7,433 bases of DNA, taken from contig CANIAV010000036.1 of NCBI GenBank assembly GCA_947465365.1, positions 1 to 7,433 on the forward strand, read 5' to 3'. This stretch comes from Actinomycetota bacterium. GTDB taxonomy: Bacteria > Actinomycetota > Actinomycetes > Nanopelagicales > Nanopelagicaceae. Under the pieces are notes generated by a model, which saw only the letters and a list, made by a program, of their open reading frames with translations, was not told the origin of the DNA and did no database searches. The first letter of the stretch is position 1. Each line of letters starts with the position of its first letter. The translations under genes were made by a program, and so were the position numbers. This document shows positions 1 to 6,378 of this stretch, piece after piece.

Positions 1-581
1 GAATTAATATCAGTCTTTGAGTTCTCATATTGGCTAAGTGCTTGTGCTTTCGCTTTCTCGCTTCGTTCGCCTTGTTTTCCAACTGTGGAGTATGCCTTTA
101 TCGCAGCTTCATAGCTACGTACAGCGGCAGAGTATTGATCAATCGTCGCCTTATTCTTAACTAAGTTTGCGGTATCAGCCTTAAGAGGTGTTAACGCCGC
201 ATTAATCGTTGCAATCTTTGCCTGATATTCCGGGATCAACTTATTGGCTTTTTCAACTTCAACTGTTTGTTTAGCGATATCAGCATCTAGCTTGGCAATA
301 GTTGCATCAGTTGCTGCTTTAATCTTTGGCAAGTTCGCAAGCGCTTTGGTATACACGGATGCAGTGTTGAGGCAGTCAATTGATAACCAAGTCAACTTTG
401 CATTCTTAACCAATGGATTCTTGGCACATTTATAAGATGAGCCGCTGACCTTGGTAGTCGCACCTGACTTTGCGCAGGCAACGCCATTGCTGACTTTCGT
501 TGCTGCACTGGCGGGAACGGCGGTAATTGAGGCAGCAACTAGAGCTGCGGTACCGACCACGACGAGAACCTTGCGAAACAT
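1..581 (-). CDS. Secreted coiled-coil protein of unknown function (C-terminus cut by window edge)
   Basis: This gene reads leftward off the window, so only the first 193 codons are visible and the stop is missing. Seen: an N-terminal signal peptide (basic MFRK, hydrophobic residues 5-22, then PASA with a likely cleavage after A26). Next comes a short cysteine segment, C36-A-K-S-G...Y50-K-C52...W65, with a third Cys at 70. From about residue 80 to the edge there is a long Ala/Lys/Asp/Glu-rich, nearly Gly/Pro-free stretch that should form alpha-helical coiled coil. The ATG is preceded by TGGAGG five bases upstream, which fixes the start. The G-x2-C...G...Y-x-C...W signature looks like a motif I associate with exported actinobacterial proteins, but I cannot name a family. 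It lies 81 bases behind the SDR gene on the same strand and may be its own unit. I infer a cell-surface or secreted structural or enzyme-regulating role; no catalytic motif is visible in this part. Confidence 0.85.
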   Translation of the reverse strand, partial: MFRKVLVVVGTAALVAASITAVPASAATKVSNGVACAKSGATTKVSGSSYKCAKNPLVKNAKLTWLSIDCLNTASVYTKALANLPKIKAATDATIAKLDADIAKQTVEVEKANKLIPEYQAKIATINAALTPLKADTANLVKNKATIDQYSAAVRSYEAAIKAYSTVGKQGERSEKAKAQALSQYENSKTDIN

Positions 582-662
582 GAAGACCTCCATAGATTAT
601 GGAGCAATATTAGCGATCTGGTGGGTCGATACGTTGGATGCAAGCGGTGAAAAGCGTGTGAG

Positions 663-1427
663 TTATCGCTGTTTGACGCGAAGGTTCATACCAAGGCGCC
701 GCACAATGGAGCGTGGAACGATAGAAATAAATCCAACCAATAATTTATATTGCCAGCCCGGTATCGAAACAGGTTTTCCAGCCAGTGCATCCTTCCAAGC
801 TTTTGCTACCAAGGCATCGGAATTTAGCCACATAAATTCTGGAAGTCCTGCCATCTTCATCCGGCCGCGTTGGTGAAATTCTGTTCGAGTAAAGCCTGGG
901 CAGAGCGCCGACACTTTTATATTTGTGGCAGATAGTTCGGTGTGGAGGGATTCAGATAAGACAGTTAAATAAGATTTAGAAGCGCTATATGCCCCACCTG
1001 CTATAAAACTTGCTACAGATGAAACATTTATTACCACCCCAGAATTTCGCTCCTTCATCTTAGGAAGAGCAACATGCATTAAACGCATCGGCGTACGTAC
1101 CAGAACTTTTAAAACCTCTTCCTCTTTTGCCAAATCACTCATCGTAAAAGCTTTATTAATACCAAAGCCCGCATTATTAATTAAGACTTCGACCTCGTTA
1201 TTAGCTAGATAATCTTCAACTTTGGCAGAGCCTGATTCAGTGGCTAAATCAGCAACTATCACTACTGATTCAGCACCATGTTTATCCTTAAGCCCTTGTG
1301 CGCGTTCGTGCAATCTAACTTCATCGCGAGCGACCAAAACTAGGTTGAAACCCTCAGCAGCAAGTAACCTGGTGAAACTTTCGCCAATACCTGCAGTTGC
1401 GCCAGTTACTAGAGCCCATTTCTTCAT
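663..1427 (-). CDS. Classical short-chain dehydrogenase/reductase (SDR), 254 aa
   Basis: NAD(P)-dependent oxidoreductase of the SDR superfamily, probably cytoplasmic and acting on an alcohol or carbonyl. Seen: the nucleotide-binding TGATAGIG at residues 8-15, an Arg after beta-2 (VLVARD, R34) that favours NADPH, D60 in VADL for the adenine ring, NNAG at 84-87, catalytic S137 in NVSS, and the Y147-x3-K151 pair in YSASK. CPGFTRTEFHQR follows the active site and resembles a familiar actinobacterial SDR subgroup (COG0300-like). Length is normal for classical SDRs. The ATG overlaps the TGA of the choD-like gene (ATGA) and is preceded by GGAGG with five bases spacing inside that gene, so translation is probably coupled. 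The pairing suggests both enzymes act on one lipid-like or sterol-like substrate. The substrate cannot be read from sequence. Confidence 0.93.
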   Translation of the reverse strand: MKKWALVTGATAGIGESFTRLLAAEGFNLVLVARDEVRLHERAQGLKDKHGAESVVIVADLATESGSAKVEDYLANNEVEVLINNAGFGINKAFTMSDLAKEEEVLKVLVRTPMRLMHVALPKMKERNSGVVINVSSVASFIAGGAYSASKSYLTVLSESLHTELSATNIKVSALCPGFTRTEFHQRGRMKMAGLPEFMWLNSDALVAKAWKDALAGKPVSIPGWQYKLLVGFISIVPRSIVRRLGMNLRVKQR

Positions 1428-3118
1428 AGCGCCTCCGTGGTTGAGTATTTCAGTTCACCATGTGCACCGATTGGAACGACTGGACTATTTGGTCTCACGG
1501 GTTGAAGATACTTGTAAGGTTCATTTTGTTCGGGACGTTGATCTATATCTCCCTTATTTGGCCAGAAAGACATAGCGCGTTCGGCTTGAGCGGTAATTGT
1601 TAGCGATGGGTTAACGCCTAAGTTAGCTGTGATGGTCGAACCATCGACGATATGCAACGTTGGATAATTAAAGGCGCGATGATAGGCATCAATTACACCT
1701 GTTTTCTCATCGCCACCAATTACACACCCACCGACGAAATGCGCGGTAAATGGCGCGCTAATTAAGTCACCGACATGTCCACCGGCAATACCGCCGTATT
1801 CATTAGCTACATGCCGTACCGCTTCATTGGCAGCGGGAATATAAGTGGCATTTGGGGTATCGCTATTATTTCTTGACGTTAACTTGAAACCAAAAATTCC
1901 TCGCTTGCCTTTAACTGTGACCGAAGAGTCAACATCTTGCATTACCAGCGCGATAACAGTCTTTTCACTCCAGTGGCGCACATTAATTAATCGCGCCAGT
2001 AGTGATGGTTTTGCAATTACTTGTTTCAACCAATGTTTACGCCGTTCTTTTCCCGTAAAGCCATCGGTCATAATGGTTTGAAGCAACCCCATAAAGTTAC
2101 TGCCTTTGCCATATCTCACTGGTTCTACGTGGGTATGTGCATCTGGGAAGAAGGATGAAGTAATCGCCGCGCCACGACTGAAATCAATTTCGCGGCTATC
2201 CATCAGCGCACCGGTGAGCGCCTCACTATTTGTTCGCGAAAGCTCGCCCAAACGATTAGATAAATTCGGTAAATTCTTACGTTTCATCTTATGAAGTAAT
2301 TTCTGGGTGTTAAAGGTGCCGGCTGCGACTACGAGCTCTGTTGCAATAAAAGTAGCGCCCTTAGATCCATCCCAGCCATCGGTTTTAATAGTTTTAACTT
2401 CCCATTTTCCATCAGCGTGTTGTAAAAATTCAGTAACAGTGGTCAGCGGGTAAACCTTCACCCCAGCACCTTCTGCCAAACCTAAATAATTCTTCGGCAA
2501 GGTGTTCTTGGCGTTGTGACGACAACCAGTCATGCATTCGCCGCAATTTGTGCAACCCACTCGATCTGGACCTTTTCCGCCAAAATACGGATCGCTTGCA
2601 GGTTTACCTTCACCTTTTCCAAAATAAATTCCCAGCGGCGCCATTTTAAAAGTATCGGCAACTCCCATTTTCTCTGCTGCAATCTTCATCGCGGCATCAC
2701 TTGGTGAGAAATAAGGATTTTCTTCAACGCCTAACATGCGACGTGCTTGGTCATACCAAGGCTCGAGTTCACGTTTCCAATCGGTGATCTGCGCCCATTG
2801 TGGATCCTGAAAATATTTATCGCCCGGTTGGTACAAAGTATTTGCGTAGACCAGCGATCCACCACCTACACCTGCGCCACAAAGCACCAGAACATCCGGC
2901 AGAAAATGAATTCGCTGAATTCCGTAACAACCAAATTGTGGCGCAAAGAGAAACTTATTTACCCGCCAGGAAGTCTTAGGGAAATCTTTATCGGCGAATC
3001 TTTTGCCGGCTTCTAAAACAGCAACAGAATAACCCTTTTCACGCAATCGCAGCGCTGTAACGGAACCACCAAAACCAGATCCAATAACGACTACATCGAA
3101 GTGCAGTTCCTTGGCCAT
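1424..3118 (-). CDS. choD: ChoD-like GMC-family FAD oxidoreductase (putative cholesterol oxidase), 564 aa
   Basis: FAD-dependent oxidoreductase of the glucose-methanol-choline family. From memory of the Mycobacterium tuberculosis ChoD (Rv3409c) sequence it matches along nearly its whole length, including GSGFGGSVTALRL, GAGVGGGSL, YGKGSN, GLLQT and NKG near the end. Seen: FAD-binding GSGFGG at residues 13-18 with E36 at the end of beta-2; a cysteine cluster C189-x2-C192-x2-C195-x3-C199; and H460 (AHFVGG) and N503 (VNPSLTI), which correspond to the catalytic His/Asn pair of GMC enzymes. There is no signal peptide or membrane segment, so it is cytoplasmic. ATG is chosen because AAGGAG lies nine bases upstream and the FAD motif begins right after. 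It is the first gene of a two-gene unit with the SDR. Sterol oxidation is disputed for ChoD itself, so the substrate here is uncertain; oxidation of a lipid alcohol is the cautious reading. Confidence 0.92.
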   Translation of the reverse strand: MAKELHFDVVVIGSGFGGSVTALRLREKGYSVAVLEAGKRFADKDFPKTSWRVNKFLFAPQFGCYGIQRIHFLPDVLVLCGAGVGGGSLVYANTLYQPGDKYFQDPQWAQITDWKRELEPWYDQARRMLGVEENPYFSPSDAAMKIAAEKMGVADTFKMAPLGIYFGKGEGKPASDPYFGGKGPDRVGCTNCGECMTGCRHNAKNTLPKNYLGLAEGAGVKVYPLTTVTEFLQHADGKWEVKTIKTDGWDGSKGATFIATELVVAAGTFNTQKLLHKMKRKNLPNLSNRLGELSRTNSEALTGALMDSREIDFSRGAAITSSFFPDAHTHVEPVRYGKGSNFMGLLQTIMTDGFTGKERRKHWLKQVIAKPSLLARLINVRHWSEKTVIALVMQDVDSSVTVKGKRGIFGFKLTSRNNSDTPNATYIPAANEAVRHVANEYGGIAGGHVGDLISAPFTAHFVGGCVIGGDEKTGVIDAYHRAFNYPTLHIVDGSTITANLGVNPSLTITAQAERAMSFWPNKGDIDQRPEQNEPYKYLQPVRPNSPVVPIGAHGELKYSTTEAL

Positions 3119-3179
3119 CTCGGTTTTCTCCTTAGTGCCGCTAACTGCTTATGCGCCGATAACTATGGATCTTGAGCGT

Positions 3180-3208
3180 GTTACACCTAGGTTAACCATC
3201 GCGATAAC
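3180..3208 (+). promoter_or_regulatory. Candidate promoter for tRNA-Arg
   Basis: GTTACA (3180-3185) and GATAAC (3203-3208) are 17 bases apart on the plus strand and would start transcription near 3215, about 17 bases before the mature tRNA. The match is modest. It occupies almost the same bases as the leftward choD promoter candidate, so the two would be face-to-face and mutually exclusive if both are real. Confidence 0.28.
3185..3205. repeat. Cluster of three consecutive 8-bp perfect palindromes
   Basis: ACCTAGGT (3185-3192), GGTTAACC (3190-3197) and ATCGCGAT (3198-3205) are each perfect reverse-complement palindromes and together cover 21 bases without a gap. They sit between choD and tRNA-Arg, inside both candidate promoters. 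A compact protein-binding site is one explanation; chance is the other. The bases themselves are certain; a function is not. Confidence 0.45.
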
Positions 3209-3217
3209 CTTTGCCAA
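3189..3217 (-). promoter_or_regulatory. Candidate promoter for choD-SDR
   Basis: Read on the minus strand, TTGGCA (3212-3217; five of six match the -35 consensus) is followed after 17 bases by TAACCT (3189-3194; a TAN3T-type -10 common in actinobacteria). Transcription would start near 3182 and give a leader of about 64 bases before the choD ATG. The -10 lies inside the palindrome cluster at 3185-3205, so a protein bound there would affect it. No experimental support; the -10 is weak. Confidence 0.4.
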
Positions 3218-3231
3218 GTTAATTCATGCAG

Positions 3232-3304
3232 GTCCCCGTAGCTCAGTGGATAGAGCAACCGCCTCCTAAGCGGTAGGTCGCAGGTTCAACTCCCGCCGGG
3301 GACA
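3232..3304 (+). tRNA. tRNA-Arg (anticodon CCT)
   Basis: A full 73-base cloverleaf can be folded by eye. The acceptor stem pairs GTCCCCG (3232-3238) with CGGGGAC (3297-3303), with discriminator A3304. The D stem is GCTC/GAGC (3241-3244 / 3253-3256). The anticodon stem is ACCGC/GCGGT with loop CTCCTAA, placing the anticodon CCT at 3265-3267, which reads the arginine codon AGG. The variable loop is five bases (3275-3279). The T loop is TTCAACT (3285-3291). The T stem GCAGG/CCCGC has one A-C mismatch in the middle (3282 against 3294). CCA is not encoded: the next bases are CAA. The gene stands alone between choD and the convergent purU. Confidence 0.95.
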
Positions 3305-3336
3305 CAATTAAGTAAAACTAACTAAAAATAATTGTG
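3303..3336. terminator. 8-bp inverted repeat between tRNA-Arg and purU, possible weak two-way terminator
   Basis: CACAATTA (3303-3310) and TAATTGTG (3329-3336) are perfect complements around an 18-base A-rich/T-rich loop, beginning at the last bases of the tRNA and ending inside the last codons of purU. The position between two convergent genes fits a shared terminator. The stem is AT-rich, the loop is long and there is no clean T-run after the stem in either direction, so the case is weak. Confidence 0.25.
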
Positions 3337-4157
3337 CGCTGTCCATCAATAAAAATGCGATCTTCGGCATAGAGTTTTACCGCTTTTGCAAGTACGCGGC
3401 GCTCGATATCGCGGCCAAGTGCAATCAATTCATCTGGAGTAGAAGAATGCGTAACGTGAGCAACATCTTGCTCAATGATTGGACCTTCATCTAAATCAGC
3501 GGTGACAAAGTGCGCTGTTGCGCCAATGATCTTTACGCCGCGCTCGTGCGCTTGGTGGTAAGGCTTAGCGCCTTTAAATCCTGGTAAGAACGAGTGATGA
3601 ATATTGATAATTTTGCCGGGCATCGCGTTACAGAATTCAGCCGAGAGAATCTGCATATACCTCGCCAATACGATGAAATCGATTTCTAGCTCTTTGACCT
3701 TAGCGATTAAAGTTTTTTCTTGAGCAGCCTTATTTCCGGCATCCATCGGCAGATACAAAAAGGGAATACCGTGTGATTCAACGAGTTGCTTGAGGTCTTC
3801 ACGGTTAGAAACAACTAATGGAATTTCGATCGGAAGCTCGCCTAGTTCCAGCAAATACATCAAATCGCGCAAGCAATGGCTCTCTTTAGTAACCAAGATG
3901 AGTGCACGTAGTTTTTTAGCAGTTTCACGAATATGAAGTTCAGGGGAGAACTTTCCTAACTCGCCATTGAGGCTAGTTTGTGCTGCAGCCATACCTTTTG
4001 ACGTTTCAAAGCGCGTGCGCATAACGAAGATTTTTGTGCCGTGATCAGTGAATTGCTGATTCTCAACAATATTTCCGCCGCAGTTAAGCACCGCCGCGGT
4101 CATCGCATGGACAATTCCAGGTTGATCCGCACATTGCAGAGTTGCGATGAGATCCAT
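3318..4157 (-). CDS. purU: Formyltetrahydrofolate deformylase (EC 3.5.1.10), 279 aa
   Basis: Hydrolyses 10-formyltetrahydrofolate to formate and tetrahydrofolate in the cytoplasm, balancing the one-carbon pool and supplying formate for formate-dependent purine synthesis where PurT is present. Seen: an N-terminal ACT domain at about residues 2-80 (ADQPGIV...GGNI), then a formyltransferase-fold domain. The catalytic triad is N185 and H187 (NIHHSFLPGF) with D223 (DLDEGP); the 38-residue N-to-D spacing equals that of PurN glycinamide formyltransferase. Length is typical of PurU. The ACT domain and the hydrolase-type HHSFLPGFKGA motif distinguish it from PurN and Fmt. It starts 36 bases after mmpL on the same strand. 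There is no Shine-Dalgarno before the ATG, but a -10-like TATCCT stands six bases upstream, so a leaderless message is likely in addition to any readthrough from mmpL. Confidence 0.95.
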   Translation of the reverse strand: MDLIATLQCADQPGIVHAMTAAVLNCGGNIVENQQFTDHGTKIFVMRTRFETSKGMAAAQTSLNGELGKFSPELHIRETAKKLRALILVTKESHCLRDLMYLLELGELPIEIPLVVSNREDLKQLVESHGIPFLYLPMDAGNKAAQEKTLIAKVKELEIDFIVLARYMQILSAEFCNAMPGKIINIHHSFLPGFKGAKPYHQAHERGVKIIGATAHFVTADLDEGPIIEQDVAHVTHSSTPDELIALGRDIERRVLAKAVKLYAEDRIFIDGQRTIIFS

Positions 4158-4163
4158 GGATTA

Positions 4164-4169
4164 AGGATA
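4164..4169 (-). promoter_or_regulatory. Candidate -10 element for a leaderless purU transcript
   Basis: On the minus strand TATCCT is followed by six bases (TAATCC) and the purU ATG, which puts the expected transcription start on or next to the A of the start codon. No purine-rich ribosome-binding site is present in these bases, and no convincing -35 is seen 16-18 bases upstream. Leaderless genes with this geometry are common in actinobacteria. Confidence 0.45.
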
Positions 4170-4193
4170 GAGGCAGGGGCTGTTACAGAAAAA

Positions 4194-6302
4194 TTAGTGA
4201 GTAATAGTGAAGCGGCGCAGCGGTTTTGGCGCCCACCAGTTAATTTCACCAAATAAACGCATCAGAGCAGGCACCAATAGCGCTCTAATAAGAGTTGCAT
4301 CAAGTAGCACTGCGAACGAAACTCCGAACCCCATCATTTTAATCGAAGTAACTCCACTGATCATAAAAGCGGCGAAGACAACCGCTAAGAGCAAAGCTGC
4401 TGCAGTGATTATGCGAGCCGAACGTTGCAGACCTGTAGCTACGGATTCGATATTGCTCTTACCTGCCATATGTTCTTCACGAATACGTGAGAGCAGGAAG
4501 AGCTCGTAATCCATAGAAAGTCCGAATACAACAACTGCAACAAGAATTACTGTTCCGGTATCTAGCGCTCCAGTGACTGTGAAATCGCCGACTAACCATT
4601 TCAGATGCCCATCAATGAAGACCCATGTGATTGCTCCGAGGGTTGCAACTAACGACAGTCCATTTAGAAGAACAGCTTTTATTGGGAGAATTATTGAACC
4701 GGTAAATATAAAGATAAGAATCATTACCCAGAACGCGATCCAGCCCAGGGCCCAAGGAAGAGTACTCGCGATGCCATCTTGTGAATCAGTGAAATCTGCT
4801 GCAGCACCACCAATTAAAGCGCCATCAGGTCTTGGGATATCGCGAATATCGTGGATGATTTTTTCCGCAGCAAGTGTGCGCGATGCTTTTGATGGAATCG
4901 CTTGAATACGTAAATCACTTCCGTACGTTTCGATAGGAGATATCCGAGCAATCCCATCAACTTTTGAAACTTCGGATAGATAAGCGCTCACTTCTGATTC
5001 TCGACCAATCCCATTGGGGATTACAATTTCAATAGGGCTTCCTTCGAAGCCATTAAAACGTTCTAGGATTTTTGCTGAGCCAATTGCTGCGGGATCGCTC
5101 TTTGGAAGAACCCGAGAATCTACTTGGGCAAATGCGATGTTAGTAATTGGTGCGGCAAGTATTCCCAAAACCAGCAGTGAGCCAATGACAACCGGAACTG
5201 GGCGGCGCATAACATTTCGTGCAGTGTGCGCCCAGCGACCATCTTCTTTTGGAGTTATTCCTGATTTTCTAACCACGCCTTTATCAATTTTGTGACCTAA
5301 GAGCGCCATGATGGCAGGAAGTGGAACCAGGGCACCTATTACAGCCAGAGAAACAACGCTAACACCCGCATAACCAAAAGACTTAAGGAAGTCCAGAGGA
5401 AAAAATATAAGAGCACTCAAGGTTACTAGAACTGTAAGTCCCGAGTAAAAGACAGTCTTTCCTGCAGATTTAACAGTTGCAACTACTGAATCTTCAACAC
5501 TCTTACCAGCGTGCAGTTCTTCACGGAAGCGATTGACCATCAATAACGCATAATCAATCCCGAGTCCTAGACCAAGACCAGTAATCAAATTAAGTGCAAA
5601 AATGCTGACGTTGGTAAAGAGTGTAAAGATATAAATAATCAAGAAAGCGCCCAGAATTGCGCTTACTCCAACGACCAGCGGCATTGCTGAGGCGACAAGT
5701 GCGCCAAAAACGAAAGCGAGAAGTAAGAAGGTCAATGGAATCGCGATTGATTCGGCAAGTAGCAAATCTTTTTCAATTTTATGGTTGATCGCATGAGTGA
5801 TAACCCCAGAGCCAGATGCGTAAACGGTCAACTGACCTTTTTTACCATCGAACTCTTCCTGAATTTGCGCGCCTAGTTTCCCAAGCTGACCAAAATCATT
5901 TGCTTTTAAATCCGCGTAAGCAAATAGGAAAGCAGCTTTCCCATCACTTGCTTTCATACTCGGAGCGCCACCAGTTGACCAGAAAGATAGAGTTTTAGCG
6001 ACACCAGGCACTTGTGAAAGCTTCTTTTCAAGTGCGATGGCAGCTTGAGCAATTTCTGGATCATCAACTGGTTTGTTGCCGGTATCAACGACAAGGACCG
6101 CTACGGGTTCAACGACGTGGAATTTCTCCGTGAGATAAGTTGCAGCTTTTGCGGAGTCACTAGATAGATCTGAATATCCGCCTGAATCGAGTTTGCCAAA
6201 AGCGAGTGAGCCAATTCCGCCTGCAGCTAAAATAGTGATCGTAAATACAATCAAGACCACTTTGCTGCGGCGGACTAGTAGATGACCGAGTTTCTCAAAC
6301 AC
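4194..6302 (-). CDS. MMPL-family (RND superfamily) membrane exporter, 702 aa
   Basis: Proton-driven inner-membrane transporter of the MMPL/YdfJ type, expected to export lipids, drugs or other hydrophobic compounds. Seen: two homologous halves. Each has one membrane segment (about residues 13-35 and 369-390), an extracytoplasmic loop domain, then five membrane segments (about 183-336 and 515-682). The conserved Asp-Tyr pairs of the proton relay are D250-Y251 (GLGIDYALLMVNRFREE) and D598-Y599 (GLSMDYELFLLSRIREE). Length is typical for the short MMPL group and far shorter than mycobacterial MmpL3. The start is GTG, chosen because AAGGGAG (6310-6316) lies seven bases upstream. It is divergent from a tetR gene with operator-like repeats between them, so induction by a toxic or signalling ligand is likely. 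purU follows after 36 bases without a visible terminator. The substrate is unknown. Confidence 0.94.
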   Translation of the reverse strand: MFEKLGHLLVRRSKVVLIVFTITILAAGGIGSLAFGKLDSGGYSDLSSDSAKAATYLTEKFHVVEPVAVLVVDTGNKPVDDPEIAQAAIALEKKLSQVPGVAKTLSFWSTGGAPSMKASDGKAAFLFAYADLKANDFGQLGKLGAQIQEEFDGKKGQLTVYASGSGVITHAINHKIEKDLLLAESIAIPLTFLLLAFVFGALVASAMPLVVGVSAILGAFLIIYIFTLFTNVSIFALNLITGLGLGLGIDYALLMVNRFREELHAGKSVEDSVVATVKSAGKTVFYSGLTVLVTLSALIFFPLDFLKSFGYAGVSVVSLAVIGALVPLPAIMALLGHKIDKGVVRKSGITPKEDGRWAHTARNVMRRPVPVVIGSLLVLGILAAPITNIAFAQVDSRVLPKSDPAAIGSAKILERFNGFEGSPIEIVIPNGIGRESEVSAYLSEVSKVDGIARISPIETYGSDLRIQAIPSKASRTLAAEKIIHDIRDIPRPDGALIGGAAADFTDSQDGIASTLPWALGWIAFWVMILIFIFTGSIILPIKAVLLNGLSLVATLGAITWVFIDGHLKWLVGDFTVTGALDTGTVILVAVVVFGLSMDYELFLLSRIREEHMAGKSNIESVATGLQRSARIITAAALLLAVVFAAFMISGVTSIKMMGFGVSFAVLLDATLIRALLVPALMRLFGEINWWAPKPLRRFTITH

Positions 6303-6317
6303 GTAAAGGCTCCCTTA

Positions 6318-6334
6318 TCTGAACAATGTACAGA
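6318..6334. promoter_or_regulatory. Operator-like inverted repeat, left site
   Basis: TCTGAACAATGTACAGA is a 17-base inverted repeat with seven of eight pairs matching around a central A. It covers the predicted mmpL start site and the edge of its -10. Read on the minus strand it shares 13 of 17 bases with the right site at 6349-6365. Size and placement fit a TetR-family operator. Confidence 0.65.
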
Positions 6335-6363
6335 TGATAGAGCGTCTATTTGAACATTGTCAA
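6334..6363 (-). promoter_or_regulatory. Strong sigma-A-type promoter for mmpL
   Basis: On the minus strand a perfect -35 TTGACA (6358-6363) is followed after 18 bases by TATCAT (6334-6339), five of six matches to the -10 consensus. Transcription should start near 6327, giving a leader of about 25 bases that carries the AAGGGAG ribosome-binding site. It is the best promoter in the window. Both operator-like repeats touch it. Confidence 0.7.
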
Positions 6364-6365
6364 GA
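6349..6365. promoter_or_regulatory. Operator-like site, right site
   Basis: TTTGAACATTGTCAAGA shares the core ACATTGT and flanks with the reverse complement of the left site; its own symmetry is poorer (ACA-T-TGT core plus scattered outer pairs). It covers the mmpL -35 and the proposed tetR -35. Its centre is 31 bp from that of the left site, about three helical turns, so two repressor dimers could bind on the same face. Confidence 0.55.
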
Positions 6366-6378
6366 TTAGGGAGATACT
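6350..6378 (+). promoter_or_regulatory. Candidate promoter for tetR
   Basis: TTGAAC (6350-6355) and GATACT (6373-6378) are 17 bases apart on the plus strand. The predicted start is at or next to the tetR ATG (6385), which would make a leaderless message. The -35 lies inside the right-hand operator-like site, so the repressor should also shut off its own gene. The hexamers match consensus at only four of six positions each. Confidence 0.42.

Noticed and set aside
451..876. Plus-strand open frame of 141 codons spanning the secreted-protein leader and the SDR end
   Set aside because: It lies antisense across the starts and ends of two well-supported minus-strand genes, has no ribosome-binding site or recognisable domain, and its product looks like a shadow translation.
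1014..1050. Only ten residues between catalytic Ser and Tyr in the SDR, shorter than the usual thirteen
   Set aside because: A short loop of this kind is, as I recall, normal for the actinobacterial SDR subgroup with the CPGFTRTEFH motif, so it is not a deletion.
1222..1575. Plus-strand open frame of 117 codons opposite SDR and choD
   Set aside because: Antisense to two conserved enzymes with clear motifs; no domain or start signal.
4207..5998. Several plus-strand frames of 60-110 codons opposite mmpL
   Set aside because: They are antisense to a continuous 702-codon MMPL gene with both conserved Asp-Tyr motifs; none has a recognisable product.
6337..6349. ATAGA-gcg-TCTAT inverted repeat between the two operator-like sites
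   Set aside because: It shares no sequence with either site and overlaps the mmpL -10, which already explains its AT-rich arm; too short to call a third operator.
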